In this document: one piece after another, positions 11,357-23,036 of the stretch | Layout: each line of letters begins with the position of its first letter | How positions within the stretch are numbered: the first letter of the stretch is position 1 | Assembly (NCBI GenBank): GCA_015501075.1 | Contig: JADNYJ010000135.1 | Location: 48,494-112,493 of the forward strand | DNA from: Gymnopilus junonius | Lineage: Eukaryota > Basidiomycota > Agaricomycetes > Agaricales > Galerinaceae | Length of the DNA: 64,000 nucleotides | Reading direction: 5' to 3' | The notes under the pieces: model-generated | Told to the model about the DNA's origin: nothing | Databases searched by the model: none | Seen by the model: the letters and a program-made list of their open reading frames with translations, nothing else | Position numbers and translations under genes: made by a program

Positions 11357-11850
11357 ATGAATAGGTGCGTACGTCTTGAATTACGACTTTTATCTAAGCT
11401 CATTCGGTAAAACTTAGCTTTACTTCCCTTACTTCCCGTGACCCGGTCGAGGATTGCTGTGATCCGCGACCTGAAAATTATGCAGTCGATCTGACGACTG
11501 TGCGCTACGTCAATCCCTACCCCTCGTCTCAGTGTAAATGGCACGGCTGCCACCAGCCCATTTCACATACTGCTAGATCAATGGAGAGCCACTTCAAGAG
11601 AGTGCATGGTGTAAATTCAGCGTCACGCAATATTATTTGTCACTGGGACGACTGCCAGTCAAACCCGTTCGCATCGAGGGAGTCCATCATTCATCACATC
11701 TTACATGATCACTTACAGATTGATCATGTAATCTGTCCTTTGTGCTATGCTTCGTTCGGTGGTGGGGAAAACAATATGGTCAAACACCTCATGTATTACC
11801 ATCAGGGTACGCCCATTCTAGGAAAACTAAAAGGAAATTCAGCTGCCTAG
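11357..11850 (+). CDS. Small three-finger C2H2 protein Z2 (two exons)
   Basis: Exon 1 is only 8 nt (11357-11364, ATGAATAG). A 53-nt intron follows (11365-11417, GTGCGT...CTTAG) and exon 2 runs 11418-11850, giving 146 residues in a continuous frame. Three fingers are visible: CKWHGC...HFKRVH, CHWDDC...HILHDH and CPLC...HLMYYH, followed by a short tail GTPILGKLKGNSAA that recurs in Z3 (GTTFIGRIEGNLANA). The 8-nt starting exon recurs in Z3 and Z4, which supports the splice model. The gene converges on F-box copy C, with 287 bp between their stops. This is the best-preserved member. The role is unknown; a nuclear DNA-binding or adaptor function is a guess from the fingers. Confidence 0.8.
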
Positions 11851-12137
11851 AAGAAAATAGTCACAGGGAATCGGAATCTCATATTCTAATATATTTTATA
11901 CATTCTTATTGCTAGCATTATCCCCTATATAATTTTTTCCCTTTCAACTAGATGTACACTTGGCATATTTTTCGCGTACTTCAGTTAGTTGAATTCAGTG
12001 TCACTCACAGCAGCCAGCCTTGGCACGGACGGGTCTACACCATGTTAGCAAATCTAGGGGTTACAATTATTCGTTGAGTGTAGAAGGGATATATTTCGTA
12101 TCCTATGAAGACTAGGGACTCAGGATTAGGAAAGGGA

Positions 12138-13706
12138 TCACGTAGTCTGCGTCGGATTAGACTTTATTTTCTTCAGTGACATTTCCCATAGATCTCCTAT
12201 CTCCTCGTGGCCATTAGGTAGGGTAACGGGAGCTTCGAGCTGAAATTGGACCTCATGGACAAAAGGTAAAAGTTTGGAAAGAACAACTTCGTCGATGTAC
12301 GGAGTTGGGTCGCCTTTGCGTCCGCAACGTATGCTAATTTTTTCTAATGGTCGGCGTCGGTCGTTGTTACATTGAGAGAGTGGAACGAGGAACCCTGGGA
12401 GGACGTCCCAAGAGAAGTTGTTCTCGCCAAACCAATCGAATACCCGTAGTGACGGAAGTAAAGGCTCGGTAAAATCCGGTATAGGATTTTCATTGGTCGG
12501 AAGATGACATGAAAGGGCATGGTAAAATGGGGCCAAATAGTTTTCCATTGCAGAACCATACGGGATTTGGAGCTTCTCCAGAGAAGGCGTTGCTCGTAAT
12601 AAAACTAAAACATGTTCAGGGTCATCGAAATCAGCCTCAAGAAGTTTCAAGCTCCGTAGCTGACTTGAACGAGTGAGGAATGAAGCTAGGTGGTCATGGT
12701 AGAGAGGGTCAAAATCGGATGACTCGACTTGGAAATGTTGCAAAGCTGGGAGTGTGACTTTACTGAAAAAAAGCCCCTCAGAGTCATCGAAATTAAGGCT
12801 GACTCTGAGAGACTCAAGTAAAGGATGTGTTACGGGAGCGAACGCCTGATCCGGCGAATCTACCTCTCGAAAACGGATATCACAAAATACGCATTCGCGT
12901 AGACAAGGACCTAAGCGTAAAATTTGAAGAACCTGATCCACTTTTAAGAGGCTGGTAGTGAAATGAGTGACTTGAGTCCAATTCATACTGGGGGGGTCTA
13001 AATGGAGGTATTGCGTTTCGACGACAGGAGGCAGAATTGGCAATAATGTGTGAAGTGATGACTTGTCTTCATCAAGGCAATCTAAGTCAACATCGAGCAA
13101 GGATGAAGCACTGGAAAATGTGAGAAGGGCGAACAGCGAAGATGGTAGCGAGAGATATAACTGGCGCCATCGACTGCTGTATTGATTGATGATATCGATT
13201 AATGGATAAAATTGGGCGATCCCTGGAGCCGAATTGTCGAAGGAATGTGCGCGGACGTTGATTGATAGAGGCAGTCGCCCCGACCTACTAAGGTATTCCT
13301 TTGCAAGTTGGATACGAGTCTCCGATATATGGGGTCTGGGGACAACCATTGTGAAGATTGACCAGACATATGGGGAAGACCAAGCAATGTGGCGCCATCT
13401 ACGACACACAGCTCCGATGGTAAAGGGCGAATCCTTGTCGGAGAATGCGGACATATAAAATACGAAGATAATAGACGTCACTTCGACAGGTAGACGATCA
13501 ATGACGGTTGGGTGTGTACGATTGAATTGAGACAAGAGATTATCCCGCCGGACCAGTAAATTTTGATGAAGTGTTCTTTGTTGAGATATTTTCGCGTTCA
13601 ACCGTTCTAACGTTCTGCAAAAGCTGCAGCTGCTTGCATGTGAGGATTCGCGGAGTTTCTGTGGTCCCAAGCGGCTAGAACGCTCGACGTGCATGCATGA
13701 ATCCAT
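12138..13706 (-). CDS. F-box/LRR protein C, intact
   Basis: One 522-residue frame from an ATG at 13706, uninterrupted. A CxxC pair (CSFC, residues 27-30) and a heptad-like coiled coil (about 35-63) precede the F-box (VIDRLPVEVTSIIFVFYMS...GAVCRRWRHIAWSSPYVW, about 67-115). LRR-like repeats follow (MNWTQVTHFTTSLLKVDQVL; LQILRLGPCLRECVF; LLPSLRVFDWFG) and the family C-terminus (GDPTPYIDEVVLSKLL). F-box proteins bind Skp1 and hold substrates for SCF ubiquitin ligases; the substrate here is unknown. By motif similarity it groups with copies I and J. The start matches the Met-x2-Cys start of I. Confidence 0.88.
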   Translation of the reverse strand: MDSCMHVERSSRLGPQKLRESSHASSCSFCRTLERLNAKISQQRTLHQNLLVRRDNLLSQFNRTHPTVIDRLPVEVTSIIFVFYMSAFSDKDSPFTIGAVCRRWRHIAWSSPYVWSIFTMVVPRPHISETRIQLAKEYLSRSGRLPLSINVRAHSFDNSAPGIAQFYPLIDIINQYSSRWRQLYLSLPSSLFALLTFSSASSLLDVDLDCLDEDKSSLHTLLPILPPVVETQYLHLDPPSMNWTQVTHFTTSLLKVDQVLQILRLGPCLRECVFCDIRFREVDSPDQAFAPVTHPLLESLRVSLNFDDSEGLFFSKVTLPALQHFQVESSDFDPLYHDHLASFLTRSSQLRSLKLLEADFDDPEHVLVLLRATPSLEKLQIPYGSAMENYLAPFYHALSCHLPTNENPIPDFTEPLLPSLRVFDWFGENNFSWDVLPGFLVPLSQCNNDRRRPLEKISIRCGRKGDPTPYIDEVVLSKLLPFVHEVQFQLEAPVTLPNGHEEIGDLWEMSLKKIKSNPTQTT

Positions 13707-15861
13707 ATTTGAAGCTGTAGACGATGCGTCGACCTTTATGATTTAACGATGAGTGAGGAGTGATAATCTTCCTACGTCGGTGACTGAAAACCTATACGTA
13801 TTTGACCTGGCATCGCGTGAGTTAGGGAAGTCCAAGCATTGAGAAATAATAGTATCGCCTTCACCTGATCGAAATCTGAGTCGCGATATGTTATCGAAAG
13901 AATCAGTTCGCAGAGCTGGCAGGATAAATAGGAAGAAAGGCGAACAAGGAGAGCGATTATCAGTTGTCAGTGTCACCGGGGCTTACACCGCGGTCCCGGA
14001 AGGCAAAAATTAACCGAAATACCCGATGACCTGATTAGGCGTAGGCATAGATGAGATTGCAGCGCTATCAATCATAGCTTGAACTCTGTCTAGAAAATGA
14101 AGTATTTACTGGAAGAAAAGGCATGTTCGTCAGACAGAAGATATTCTTCGTAGAGTTTATCCACGCCTTCGCGAGTAAAACTATTCAATCATACACAGAC
14201 CATCCCCACTGCTGACGATGCCCTACGTGTGTTCATACTTCCGCATCATTGTGCAATAGCGCACATAACCATGGGCATAGATAGATTCATGCAAATTAAT
14301 CCACTCTTATTCAAGAGCTCCTCAATATCATGGCTTCTAAGATAGGTAAGCGACGTATTAGCAGGAGGGAAATCAAGGAAAGGCAGCAACTCTTGCACAG
14401 AAGGCCTACCTTCTCTTACTACAACGGGCGTAGCAGCTCACTACCGTAACACTAATGAAAGTGTCTGTAACGACCTAAACACCACTACAGAACCAACGTT
14501 GCTATTGAGCGTTAGATAAACATTATGAAGCGAATGAAGAGGGTAAATTTACTTACTGGTCACATTTGCCTTGAATATTCTGATAAATTAAATGGTCCAT
14601 TAGCGCCCCTGCAGTTCATCGACATCGTCTTTGTGGACATCAATCAACACCGTGCCCCCGTAGTTCTACATTAGGAGGACGGCTGAGTGCGCCCTTCCTC
14701 CTTGAGGGTGAAACATCTCAAAGATTGGATAGTACAGGAGGCAAAGCCAACGATAGAGGATGCCATTGGTCTATTAGACAGGACAATAATAAAGGCAGGA
14801 CATCAGGACAGAGGCTTGAACTCAAAGGGTAGTTAGTAAGCTTGGAGCGCATAAAAGTGATCGCTGGCAAAGATAACGCATACCATTTTCTTAAATCGCG
14901 TTAGGCAAGGATATCCATCCAATTTCTAGCGCACCCAAGCAGATGTGGCACAAGCTCTTACACTGAAGGTAAAAAGACAGCATTTCTTATGACGAGCAAA
15001 TTTAACAAGAGAGACGTGCCTGATGGTGAGCCAATCAAGAACACGGAAACCTAGCGCCGAAACTGAACCTCGAACCTGGAGCAAGGATAGGCTGAGTATG
15101 GCACTACCTGATTGAGGTCGGATGTAGGAAAAATACGCAGCAGGTTGAGACTAAAGTTGAGAGGCTCGTTTAGTCTGCTGAGCTTACCGATGTGGAGCCG
15201 TGGGCACTCTTCTTCGCGATATTCATTGACGGTAACATCTTGCACGAAAGCTTGGAAAGACAATGGTGGTCAGGTTGGAACCGAAAAAAACAGAGGAGAC
15301 AAACAAGCACCGGCAGGGTCATGACCACTCTTAGATTCAGATACAGGAGCTCAGAGCGTAAGAAGACTTTTCACGATTACACGCTGTAAATGTACTGCTG
15401 AATAAAAAGGATAAGATTAAGACTATCATGGAGCAGCGAGAGCGGAACACGTCACCTGAACTCGCGCAATATACTATCAGCCTTCTCTGAGCCTTCTGCT
15501 GCTGTTGTTTTCCAGTTTGGTAACGGCGAAGCCATGATAGTGCGAGAGGAAATACTCCTTGGAATCAATGATTTCCAGGCTCCTGCGATAACTTGAAGTT
15601 GGAGAGGAAGTCAGAAACCTGGGAGGACTCGGGGTAGGGACGTCTCTTCAGTGTTTGGATGCGTAGTTGGGATCAAACAGTGCCTGAGCACGTGAACCTT
15701 TTTCTTGCCTAGCGTCCTACCATTTAGCAAGCTCTCATTTTCTCGAAGCGTTACATTCTGTTGTGTGCATCTGTACGCAGAGTTTTGTACCACCTTCTCG
15801 GCTAGTAGCACGTCTGGATCTTTCGTGAGTTGGACAACTTGAACGACATACCTCACAACGA
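13707..15861. other. Intergenic 2.1 kb, no supported gene
   Basis: No open frame over about 100 codons with domain or paralogue support on either strand. The stretch could hold old transposon remnants, but I recognise none. The motif AAACAGTGCCTGA at 15675-15687 recurs elsewhere in the window. Confidence 0.5.
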
Positions 15862-15863
15862 TA

Positions 15864-16011
15864 CTGTACTGAACCGACCAACTCTTCGGCCACGTGATCA
15901 TTTTTTTTCACCGACAATTCCCCAAAATCGTGATAAATCGAGAAAAAATTATTGCCGGGGTCAAAAAAATCGGTGTGACGCGTGACCGAAGAGTTGGTCG
16001 GTTCAGTACAG
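15864..16011. mobile_element. MITE, 148 bp, mariner-like, TA target duplication
   Basis: The sequence CTGTACTGAACC... at the left is the exact reverse complement of ...GGTTCAGTACAG at the right. The inverted repeat is 26 bp inside the element, 28 bp counting the flanking TA on each side (15862-15863 and 16012-16013). The core is AT-rich with poly(T) and poly(A) runs and no coding capacity. Length, TIRs and a TA duplication fit a Tc1/mariner-type MITE; the superfamily call is from family knowledge. The arms are perfectly paired, suggesting a recent insertion. Confidence 0.85.
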
Positions 16012-16013
16012 TA

Positions 16014-16963
16014 TGCTCGTCTTCACAGGACGATTCAGTATATAAGAACGAATAGGGATGTCCACGTCTCTGCTGGCATTGGCATGGGTATTGTCGTTAT
16101 GCAGATTCAGGATCTGCGTGGAGTGCAATGTGTATTGATGCCGGTTATCAGGAATGACGGCGGCGGGTGCAGAAGAGGGCAGCATTGTTGGAAGAAGTGC
16201 CAACGTTGATGCTGAAGGAGGACACTTTGGTGAGGGGTTGAATTTCTCGCCCATTTTAGTTTGGCTGATCGGAGTCGCTGCTGATACTGATGCAGCTGGT
16301 AGCAATCCAACGGACCCCCCCACTTGGGCTTGCATGTGACAATGAAAACCCATCTGCCAGCAAGAAACCAGTCCACCAGAGGCGTCGTCATGTACTGTTC
16401 CTGGTTTTGGCGCATAACCGATTTCCGTGATTCTGTCCTTTTCTTGTGTGCCTCTGGTCTGAGGAATTTCATATGCATCCAGCCTGATAATGGGGCCGGA
16501 GACCATATATTTTCTCTTTAGGCTATGGTCTGGGCCTAACGCTAAATTTTAGCACTACACTGGCGTTCTCTCGGAATAAATACTAGTCCGTCATTTACAT
16601 GTATCTGATGTTCCTTGCGATGCGCTATATCCACTGCCGCTGGGACTGCAGTCTGTTACTGAAAATTCTGTCCTCGAGCGGAGTCCTTTGCACCGCATGG
16701 AAGACGATTGGTAAAGGATTTGTATCCGATCTCTCCCTAGTTATCATCGAAATTGAACCAGTTTTATTGTTAACTCCACTAACTTCGAACTCATACCTTT
16801 ATGCAGGCAATGAAACTCATATAGCTCCATTTTCGCAATCTGGTTTCGGTGGAATGCATTTATTTCACGTTTCGAGTAGTTTCATTCATGATCGTCAAGC
16901 GTGATTTGTGTAATAACAATCATGATCGAACCAGTACAAGGACTGGGTACTGAACGTCCACAT
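16014..16963. other. Intergenic, one doubtful open frame
   Basis: A 167-codon minus-strand frame (16506-16003) is Pro/Ser/Ala-rich, has no domain and runs into the right arm of the MITE, so it was not called. The rest shows nothing supportable. Confidence 0.45.
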
Positions 16964-18360
16964 TTACTTCCACAATAACGCAGCAAATCCTTTGCCACTC
17001 GCCAGATGCACAATAACCATCTTATCTCCAAAAAAGGCTCGCCTCACCCACCTCCATCTGCCTGCGCGTAAGTCTTTCTCGTCCCTTTTACTCGAGGGAA
17101 TTGAAGGGTCGATCGCTGGACATACCGTAGTGATGACTGTACCTTTGTCGCTCCTATCTTCTGCAATTTTCGGAAACCCACTCCCTAAGAGCCTGTCAAC
17201 GTTGATGACAGCCAATTGTCCATCACCAAATATAACGCCCAACTCCTCTCTTGTCGATGTCAAATCGCAACACACACCGCCCGCATCATACCAATGAACG
17301 GTCCCGCAGGGTCTCTCAGGCCCACCGATTGTATGGAGTGCTCGTATCTCGCCAGTGGATGGATGAAGAACGGTGAGGGACAGATACGACGTGACGTTCT
17401 CCAGAATCCCGCCCTCCGTCAATAGCACTGTAGAACCATCTCCAATGGATAGGATGACATCCATGCTGGGGATATAACGCAATTTACATGTAACATCATA
17501 TTGCAGTGCGACTTGCCACTTGAGCTCGAGGGTGTCGAAGTCGAGACATCGAACGGCAGTGACAGGTTTCGTTTCAGAATCTTCGAGAGGGAACTCGAAA
17601 TGAGCCATGATCAGGAGTTGTGTTGTTCAAGGTACAGGTGCCCACATAAGCTTGACCGCATGTCGGCGCGTGGATATGGGAGTGTGGGACTTGTGAAATC
17701 GAAAACAATTTGCTTTTGACGTGACTCGGAGGAATGTGAAGTGGATGTGTAGCGAGTGACTTCGATGCTACGCGGAAATTCTTTTCTGGTGGCATCTACT
17801 CCGATAAATTCATAGGGCGAGAGATAGAGAAGGGTAGGGGGAAAATACATCCCAGGAATAGCGATGCTTTCCAAATTTGAAGATCCAAAGGGAGATACAA
17901 GAGTAGCAGACAGGTCCAGCGTCCCATGTTGCGAGAGGACGTAAATTTCAATTACTCCGTTCCCTCCATTAGCTCCCGAATTACGCCAAACAGCAATATT
18001 TTCTCCAGAGATTCCAAGAAACTTGGAATTCCCTCCCGGTCCCGAGGAGTCGACAGGGCCAAGCCGCATACGGTCTTTTAAAGCTCCATCAGGTAGGTGG
18101 TGAATAAGTAGCTCGGTAAATTCCCATGAAGGTGCACCGGAGGCTGTAGTCAAACTGAGCAGATAATCATCGCTTATTAGGTGATGTTCTTTTGGATCGG
18201 CCATCGGCTCCTCCAAAGTGCAATATAGTGATTGATCGTCAGAGAGCCAGATGTAGACTATGCCTTTAGGTTCGTAGTGAGTGAAGAGGTAAGGATAGAC
18301 AAAATGTGTAGGTTCGGAGTTATGTTGGATGAGGTGCGCTGTGATAGGTATGACATTCAT
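16964..18360 (-). pseudogene. Unknown gene split by a frameshift (two consecutive frames)
   Basis: Two long minus-strand frames adjoin: 18360-17611 (249 residues from ATG, ending LYLEQHNS) and 17608-16964 (214 residues from ATG, starting MAHFEFPLEDSE). The second ATG lies two bases after the first stop (TGATCATG). Both are compositionally similar, with many short beta-rich, Trp/Gly-containing segments (SLYCTLEEP, ENIAVWRNS, GTVHWYDAGG, ARCLDFDTLELKW-like), suggesting one beta-propeller-like protein broken by an indel rather than two genes. No simple GT-AG intron joins the frames. The region upstream of 18360 shows a short open stretch in a third frame (FNDWSFFSTLTATHIST), so the N-terminus may also be lost. 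I do not recognise a named family. Confidence 0.55.
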
Positions 18361-19310
18361 TGTGGAGGCTGGGTGCTGATGTGGGTAGCAGTCAAGGTGG
18401 AAAAGAACGACCAGTCATTGAATGGTGCGTTATTTATGGGTCGTCCTTCCGATGCGCTGGCTGGGAGGCTATCCACACCGTGCAGAGGCGATGACGAGAC
18501 TGATTCGGGTCATCATTGGCCCAGAAGGTCAGAGAAAATGTCATGACTATATTGACGTCGATGCGCTGGAGTAGCACTTGTCCATGTTCCTACCGATGAT
18601 TCACAAGCCCAACCTGAATCTATGTCCCACAATCCCCTCGCATCAGGCACATTTGTAAATGACCATGGTGGGGATTGCGCCAGAAGACAAGTTGGTCGGC
18701 CGAGTGGTCGGGAACTTGCAGTGGTCAGGATTCAGAGTGTAAGCCTGTACCAGTTTATATGATCTCTCAACGACGTTGTTCCGGATCCCCCGATTCCTCA
18801 GGTTTCAGTCTCACTCGCCCATTTCACTGTTCCATGAAGGCTGACCGTGAGTCTTTAATATGCTCCTAATGTGCATCAATTTTAGTGAATGATGTGGTAC
18901 TCGCCGGAGCATATAGACCAGGTCAGACCTCCTTCATGGCATTAGCTGGATTATTTGAGAAAGTGCTTGAGGATATAAATACGGATTCTCAATTCTTTTC
19001 CATAGAGAGTGTCTGTGAGATCTTATCCCTATATGCTCTTAAGCACTAAAGACGGCGGTCATACTCGACGGAATACTCCCTCCTTCAATTCACTGCTACT
19101 CATTCAAAGTTTCCCGGCGGAGTTGAAAGGTCGTATTGTCGACATCAGTGAATGAAAATCGAGAACGTTAAAGAGACTTAGGGGGGGGGTACAAAAAGTC
19201 TAGCATGTAATTGTAAATGAAATAATTATGCTCTCCGAGATACCATAACTTCAAGACGAACAGAAAGGAGCGAGAAGCAAAGGAGGGTGTCCTGCCTCAA
19301 CATATACGAA
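18361..19310. other. Intergenic, no supported gene
   Basis: No convincing frame. The left end may hold remnants of the N-terminus of the broken gene at 16964-18360. A G9 run lies near 19182. Confidence 0.45.
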
Positions 19311-19830
19311 TCAGACCAACTCTGGATTGGGCATCTCTTTCAAATCATCGATCGACCAAATTGAAAGCATCCATTTCGGCTCCGCTCCTTCAAGGTGGGT
19401 TGTACTCATTAAAGCATTCATCTCGCCACGGTCCAGTGAGTTGAAGGATGTGGGTGAGATTTTGTGGCGCTGGCAACTGCGATCATGGAAAGAACTTCCT
19501 GCAAATCGTTTGTCCAAACTTCGACCAACGTTATCTTCAGACCTGTCCTTTCCTTGAGGTTTTCCAGAGCGCCTATTAGGTTAGGTATGGCCCCCGGGTG
19601 TGGAGGCTTCCAATCTGTATCCATGTGTTCCTTCAGAAAGTCGACTTTGGACGAAAAAGTAAATCCGTAGAAATACATGTCTTCTATCGTTTCTCTTGTG
19701 TCAGTTAGCAGTGTTTGACTTGACCGGGAATTCTCCACTGACCTTCAGAGTCGATTGGAGGAGGCGGAGGTATGACATTCTGATCATCCGTGTGGAAGTG
19801 GTCTTTGATATATTGTACAAAAGTTTGCAT
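19311..19830 (-). pseudogene. YFYGFT-family gene Y1, frameshifted
   Basis: Exon 1 (19830-19743, ATG then ...VIPPPPPIDSE) is spliced over a 59-nt intron (19742-19684, GTCAGT...GATAG) to exon 2, which starts EDMYFYGFTFSSK and reads to KSHPHPSTHWT near 19432. There one base is missing: the in-frame reading stops at 19418, while the adjacent frame continues with the conserved ending EPKWMLSIWSIDDLKEM and PNPELV to 19311. The intron position is the same in Y2-Y4. Function is unknown. The indel is at the same alignment position as in Y2. Either both are pseudogenes sharing an ancestral deletion, or the short form (ending ...STHWTVAR) is the product. Confidence 0.7.
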
Positions 19831-20753
19831 ACCAGGCAAGAAGACGGTAGTAAATACGGGAGAGCGGAGGCAGAGTCTGACTTGACGCGTGATCGATTGA
19901 TCGATGATGTCAGTACGAAACTGTTAATGATCACATGAACCGTGACGGCACGCTATGTAGATGTTCCCTTAACATTGCGGATTCGTCCAGCTAGGGAACT
20001 TTCACTTAAAGATAAAAAAAATGATGCAAGAACGGCATAATGAAAGGGATCGCGGACGTTGGAACTTGGTTGGATCCGCCACGACGCCGCAACCGTCAAT
20101 GTTTGTCTAATTCTCTCAAAGCAAACAGTGCCTGAATCGGTTCCGAGACTGTTCCCAACCTCTTGTCAACCTCGGTCCATATAGACCCATCTGCCTCTCA
20201 TCTGCCCCACGGACTCGAATGCTTAATCTGTGACATCCTGCGTAGATTTAAGTATTCTACATACGGAATAAACACTTGGTTTTACCTTACATGACACGCC
20301 ACTGTTCCTTTCATACCGACCTGCGAACGCTAGGATGATTTTATATGCCATTCTCACTCCGTGACTGAAAATTCCTCCGCCTTTCACCATGCGATTTTGC
20401 CATTCCACACCTTTTCCGGGTCTTCATTGTGTAACTTCGTCAAGCTACTGGTATTTGATCACCTGTTGACAGCAGTTTATTGTTATTAGGGCCAGAAATG
20501 AATATATACATACCAATACATTTTCTGGAGCCCTGCCTGTTCTCTATAGAAGGGTGTTTAAGCAGAAGAGGAGGAAATTCGAATTCACATTGGCGCCCAT
20601 TTGTACACGAATCCACGTGATCACGCACAACTTTATCAGACGGCACAAGTCCTCTCTATTCGCCTTTACTATTCCTTCCACATACGCAACTGAGTGCGTT
20701 TTTTCTTTAGGCTTTTATTCATTATAAGCGATGCTGACGTTGTGGTAGATATT
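19831..20753. other. Intergenic, no supported gene
   Basis: No supported coding frame. The 18-mer GCAAACAGTGCCTGAATC (20122-20139) recurs inverted at 45354-45371 and, over 16 bases, directly at 33418-33433. Confidence 0.45.
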
Positions 20754-21281
20754 ATGTCTGAATCTCCGTATTCGTATTCGTCGAAAAAGGAGCCACTGTT
20801 GTGAGTTTTACTATTCGTTGCGTCTACATCCTAAGTATGTATATACATGTCCGTTAGTTTACCTGACCCAGAGATCGAAGAACTCAATCTCCGGCTCCAA
20901 GGTCAAATGCTTCGAAATGCGCAGTTGGAGCAACGCCTGCGTGTAGCTCTCAGTGAACTTGAGAAATTGGAGACAGACTATGCGGAATGCGAAGCTGAGC
21001 GCAACAATCTCAAAATTGCAAGCGACTCCTACAAGGATAAATCCAAAAAATATAAGATCGCGTACAAAAAATCCAAAGAAGCGATGGAGGAGCTCGAAGT
21101 CTATAAGGAACAGTACGAAAAATACAAGGCTCGGTGCGAAGAATATGAGAAGGAGATCGAGGAGTTGAAGGAGTATGCGGTCGCGCTCTCTGACCGCGTG
21201 CCTGCGACGAAGACTATCGTCCTTAGAATTCCACCAAAGCCAAATGGGTCTGAAAGCTCTTTCAAGGCGAAGGCGGGGTGA
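20754..21281 (+). CDS. Coiled-coil protein of unknown function (two exons)
   Basis: Exon 1 (20754-20800, ATG TCT GAA TCT...) encodes a Ser/Tyr-rich start MSESPYSYSSKKEP. A 57-nt intron (20801-20857, GTGAGT...CGTTAG) follows and exon 2 runs 20858-21281; the joined frame gives 156 residues. From about residue 20 to 125 nearly the whole protein is heptad-patterned, Glu/Lys/Leu-rich coiled coil (ELEKLETDYAECEAE; YKDKSKKYKIAYKKSKEAME), ending in a short basic Pro-containing tail. An unspliced reading could start at an ATG at 20847, but the frame-preserving intron and longer Ser-rich start make the two-exon model better. It is likely a self-associating structural or adaptor protein; there is no family match I can name. 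Confidence 0.68.
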
Positions 21282-22089
21282 TAGACCCATTTATATTGCA
21301 GTATTAAAATAGTTGTAGCCTGGGTTCCGATATAGTGTACCTCCACATGATATTAGCTATTTGACACTTCGGCTACTTGAATTTTAGCTTCAAGTGTGAA
21401 GTTGGCCATTGCCAACTGAGAATCTAGTTAATGTTATCGTATCTATTACAGCAGATTCTTCCTCCACACAGGTACCAAATCTTTTTCTGGATTTGCTTAT
21501 TTTGATATGATATTAATCAGTATGTACAGTGCCATTCCGTGCCACCGTTTCCGTCGCCGTGTGTGGCCGCGCTTCACTTCACTAAACTCAATATTTCACC
21601 ACAAGTCTTAATCCTATGCATCACTGTTTCTCTTCGACAGTGACTACTCTGAGCATCGGAAACGAGTCCTGCCTGTGTCGTTCCAGTCATGAGCAATGCG
21701 CCGACTTCGGAATTCATAATATCTGGTATACGCACATATGCCTGAGGTCTCCCGGTGCAAAGCTCCTTCTTGAATCCGCATTAGTACTCCAGATTTCAAT
21801 CAAGCCACCCAGACGGCGCTGATTCACGCTGGTAGTTCTCCAATCCTTCGCTGCCGAAATGATTGAGATCACGCAGTCATTTTCTAAGCGAGGATATATA
21901 TAAGACCTTCGATAAGCTGGAGTCCCGACAATTATCCTCCACCTTTGAATTCGCAATTTCCTGCGGCTTTATCTCAGCTGTGCTTGAAATCACGACAATC
22001 TCACCGACAGGTGCGTCCTCTTTTTTTTTTTTCAGATATTTCAAGTGCTGAACTCCAGTAGGAACATAACTTACACGAAACAAGAGTCG
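21282..22089. other. Intergenic, upstream region of the SDR gene
   Basis: No supported coding frame. A T12 run at about 22021-22032 is followed by CAG and may be the end of a leader intron of the gene at 22090. Confidence 0.45.
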
Positions 22090-22946
22090 ATGGCATCCCA
22101 AAAAATTGTTCTCGTTACTGGCGGCAACCACGGTATCGGTTATGAGACTGTGAAGGCATTTCTGGAGTCCGACAAGTCCTATCATGTTCTTCTCGGCAGT
22201 CGCTCTCTGGAGAAAGGAAAGCTTGCAATTGAGAATCTTCACAAGGAATGTCCGGAATCGACCAACACCGTTGAAGCCGTCCAGATCGATCTCACAAGTG
22301 ATGAGTCGATTGAAAAGGCCTTTGAACAAGTCAAGACCAATCAGGGACACATAGATGCCCTTATTAACAATGCTGGTACGCTGATTTACTTGTGTTTTGC
22401 GGGGATTTTTTATGTGAACAAACACGATATTCCATAGGGGTCGCCCTCGACGCCGAATGTGCTGCGGGAAGAGTTTCCCTTCGTGACTCTTTTACCAAAG
22501 TCTACGATGTGAACGTTGCGGGTACTCAGGTCCTGACCTGGACATTTATTCCTCTTCTCCTAAAATCCTCCGACCCTCGCCTGATTTTCGTCGCCGGCCT
22601 CTCTCAGATCAACCAAGCAAGCGAATCCTACTTTCCAACGCCGCATCAGCCAGCCGGGTGGCCCAAGAACATCGAATTTGAAACTATCGGATATCGCTGC
22701 AGCAAGACGGCGCTCAACATGTTAATGTTAGATTGGAGCCACAAGTTGAAGGCAGATGGGGTGAAAGTTTGGGGCGTCGGACCTGGCTTTCTGCTTACAG
22801 GTCTTGGTAATTTACAGGAGAAGGTGAAGGAGATGGGAGCTAAGCATCCGAGCATTGGTGGGAGGTTGATGAGGAGTGTTGTTGAGGGCGAAAGAGATGC
22901 TGACGTTGGGAAACTTATCAACAAGGATGGCCTTTCGCGATTTTGA
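22090..22946 (+). CDS. Short-chain dehydrogenase/reductase (two exons)
   Basis: Exon 1 is 22090-22375, the intron 22376-22437 (62 nt, GTACGC...CCATAG) and exon 2 22438-22946, giving 264 residues in a continuous frame. Classical SDR features are present: the cofactor motif TGGNHGIG near residue 11-18, the NNAG motif split by the intron, and the active-site Tyr-x3-Lys in YRCSKTAL with a preceding Ser (VAGLSQ). It is a cytosolic NAD(P)(H)-dependent oxidoreductase; the substrate cannot be read from sequence. The ATG at 22090 (ATGGCATCC) gives the normal N-terminus of the fold, starting eight residues before TGG. The gene converges on F-box copy D, with stops 90 bp apart. It is the one clear housekeeping-type enzyme in the window. 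Confidence 0.9.
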
Positions 22947-23036
22947 ACAGGAAAGTTTGGTAATCTTTCATCATATTTCGTACATGACACGATCCTAGTT
23001 GTCGTTTTCCTGCCTAGCGTGCTTTGTATAGACCTA

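Noticed and set aside
16003..16506. 167-codon minus-strand frame
   Set aside because: Low-complexity, no domain, and its end runs into the arm of the MITE; no paralogue or splice support.
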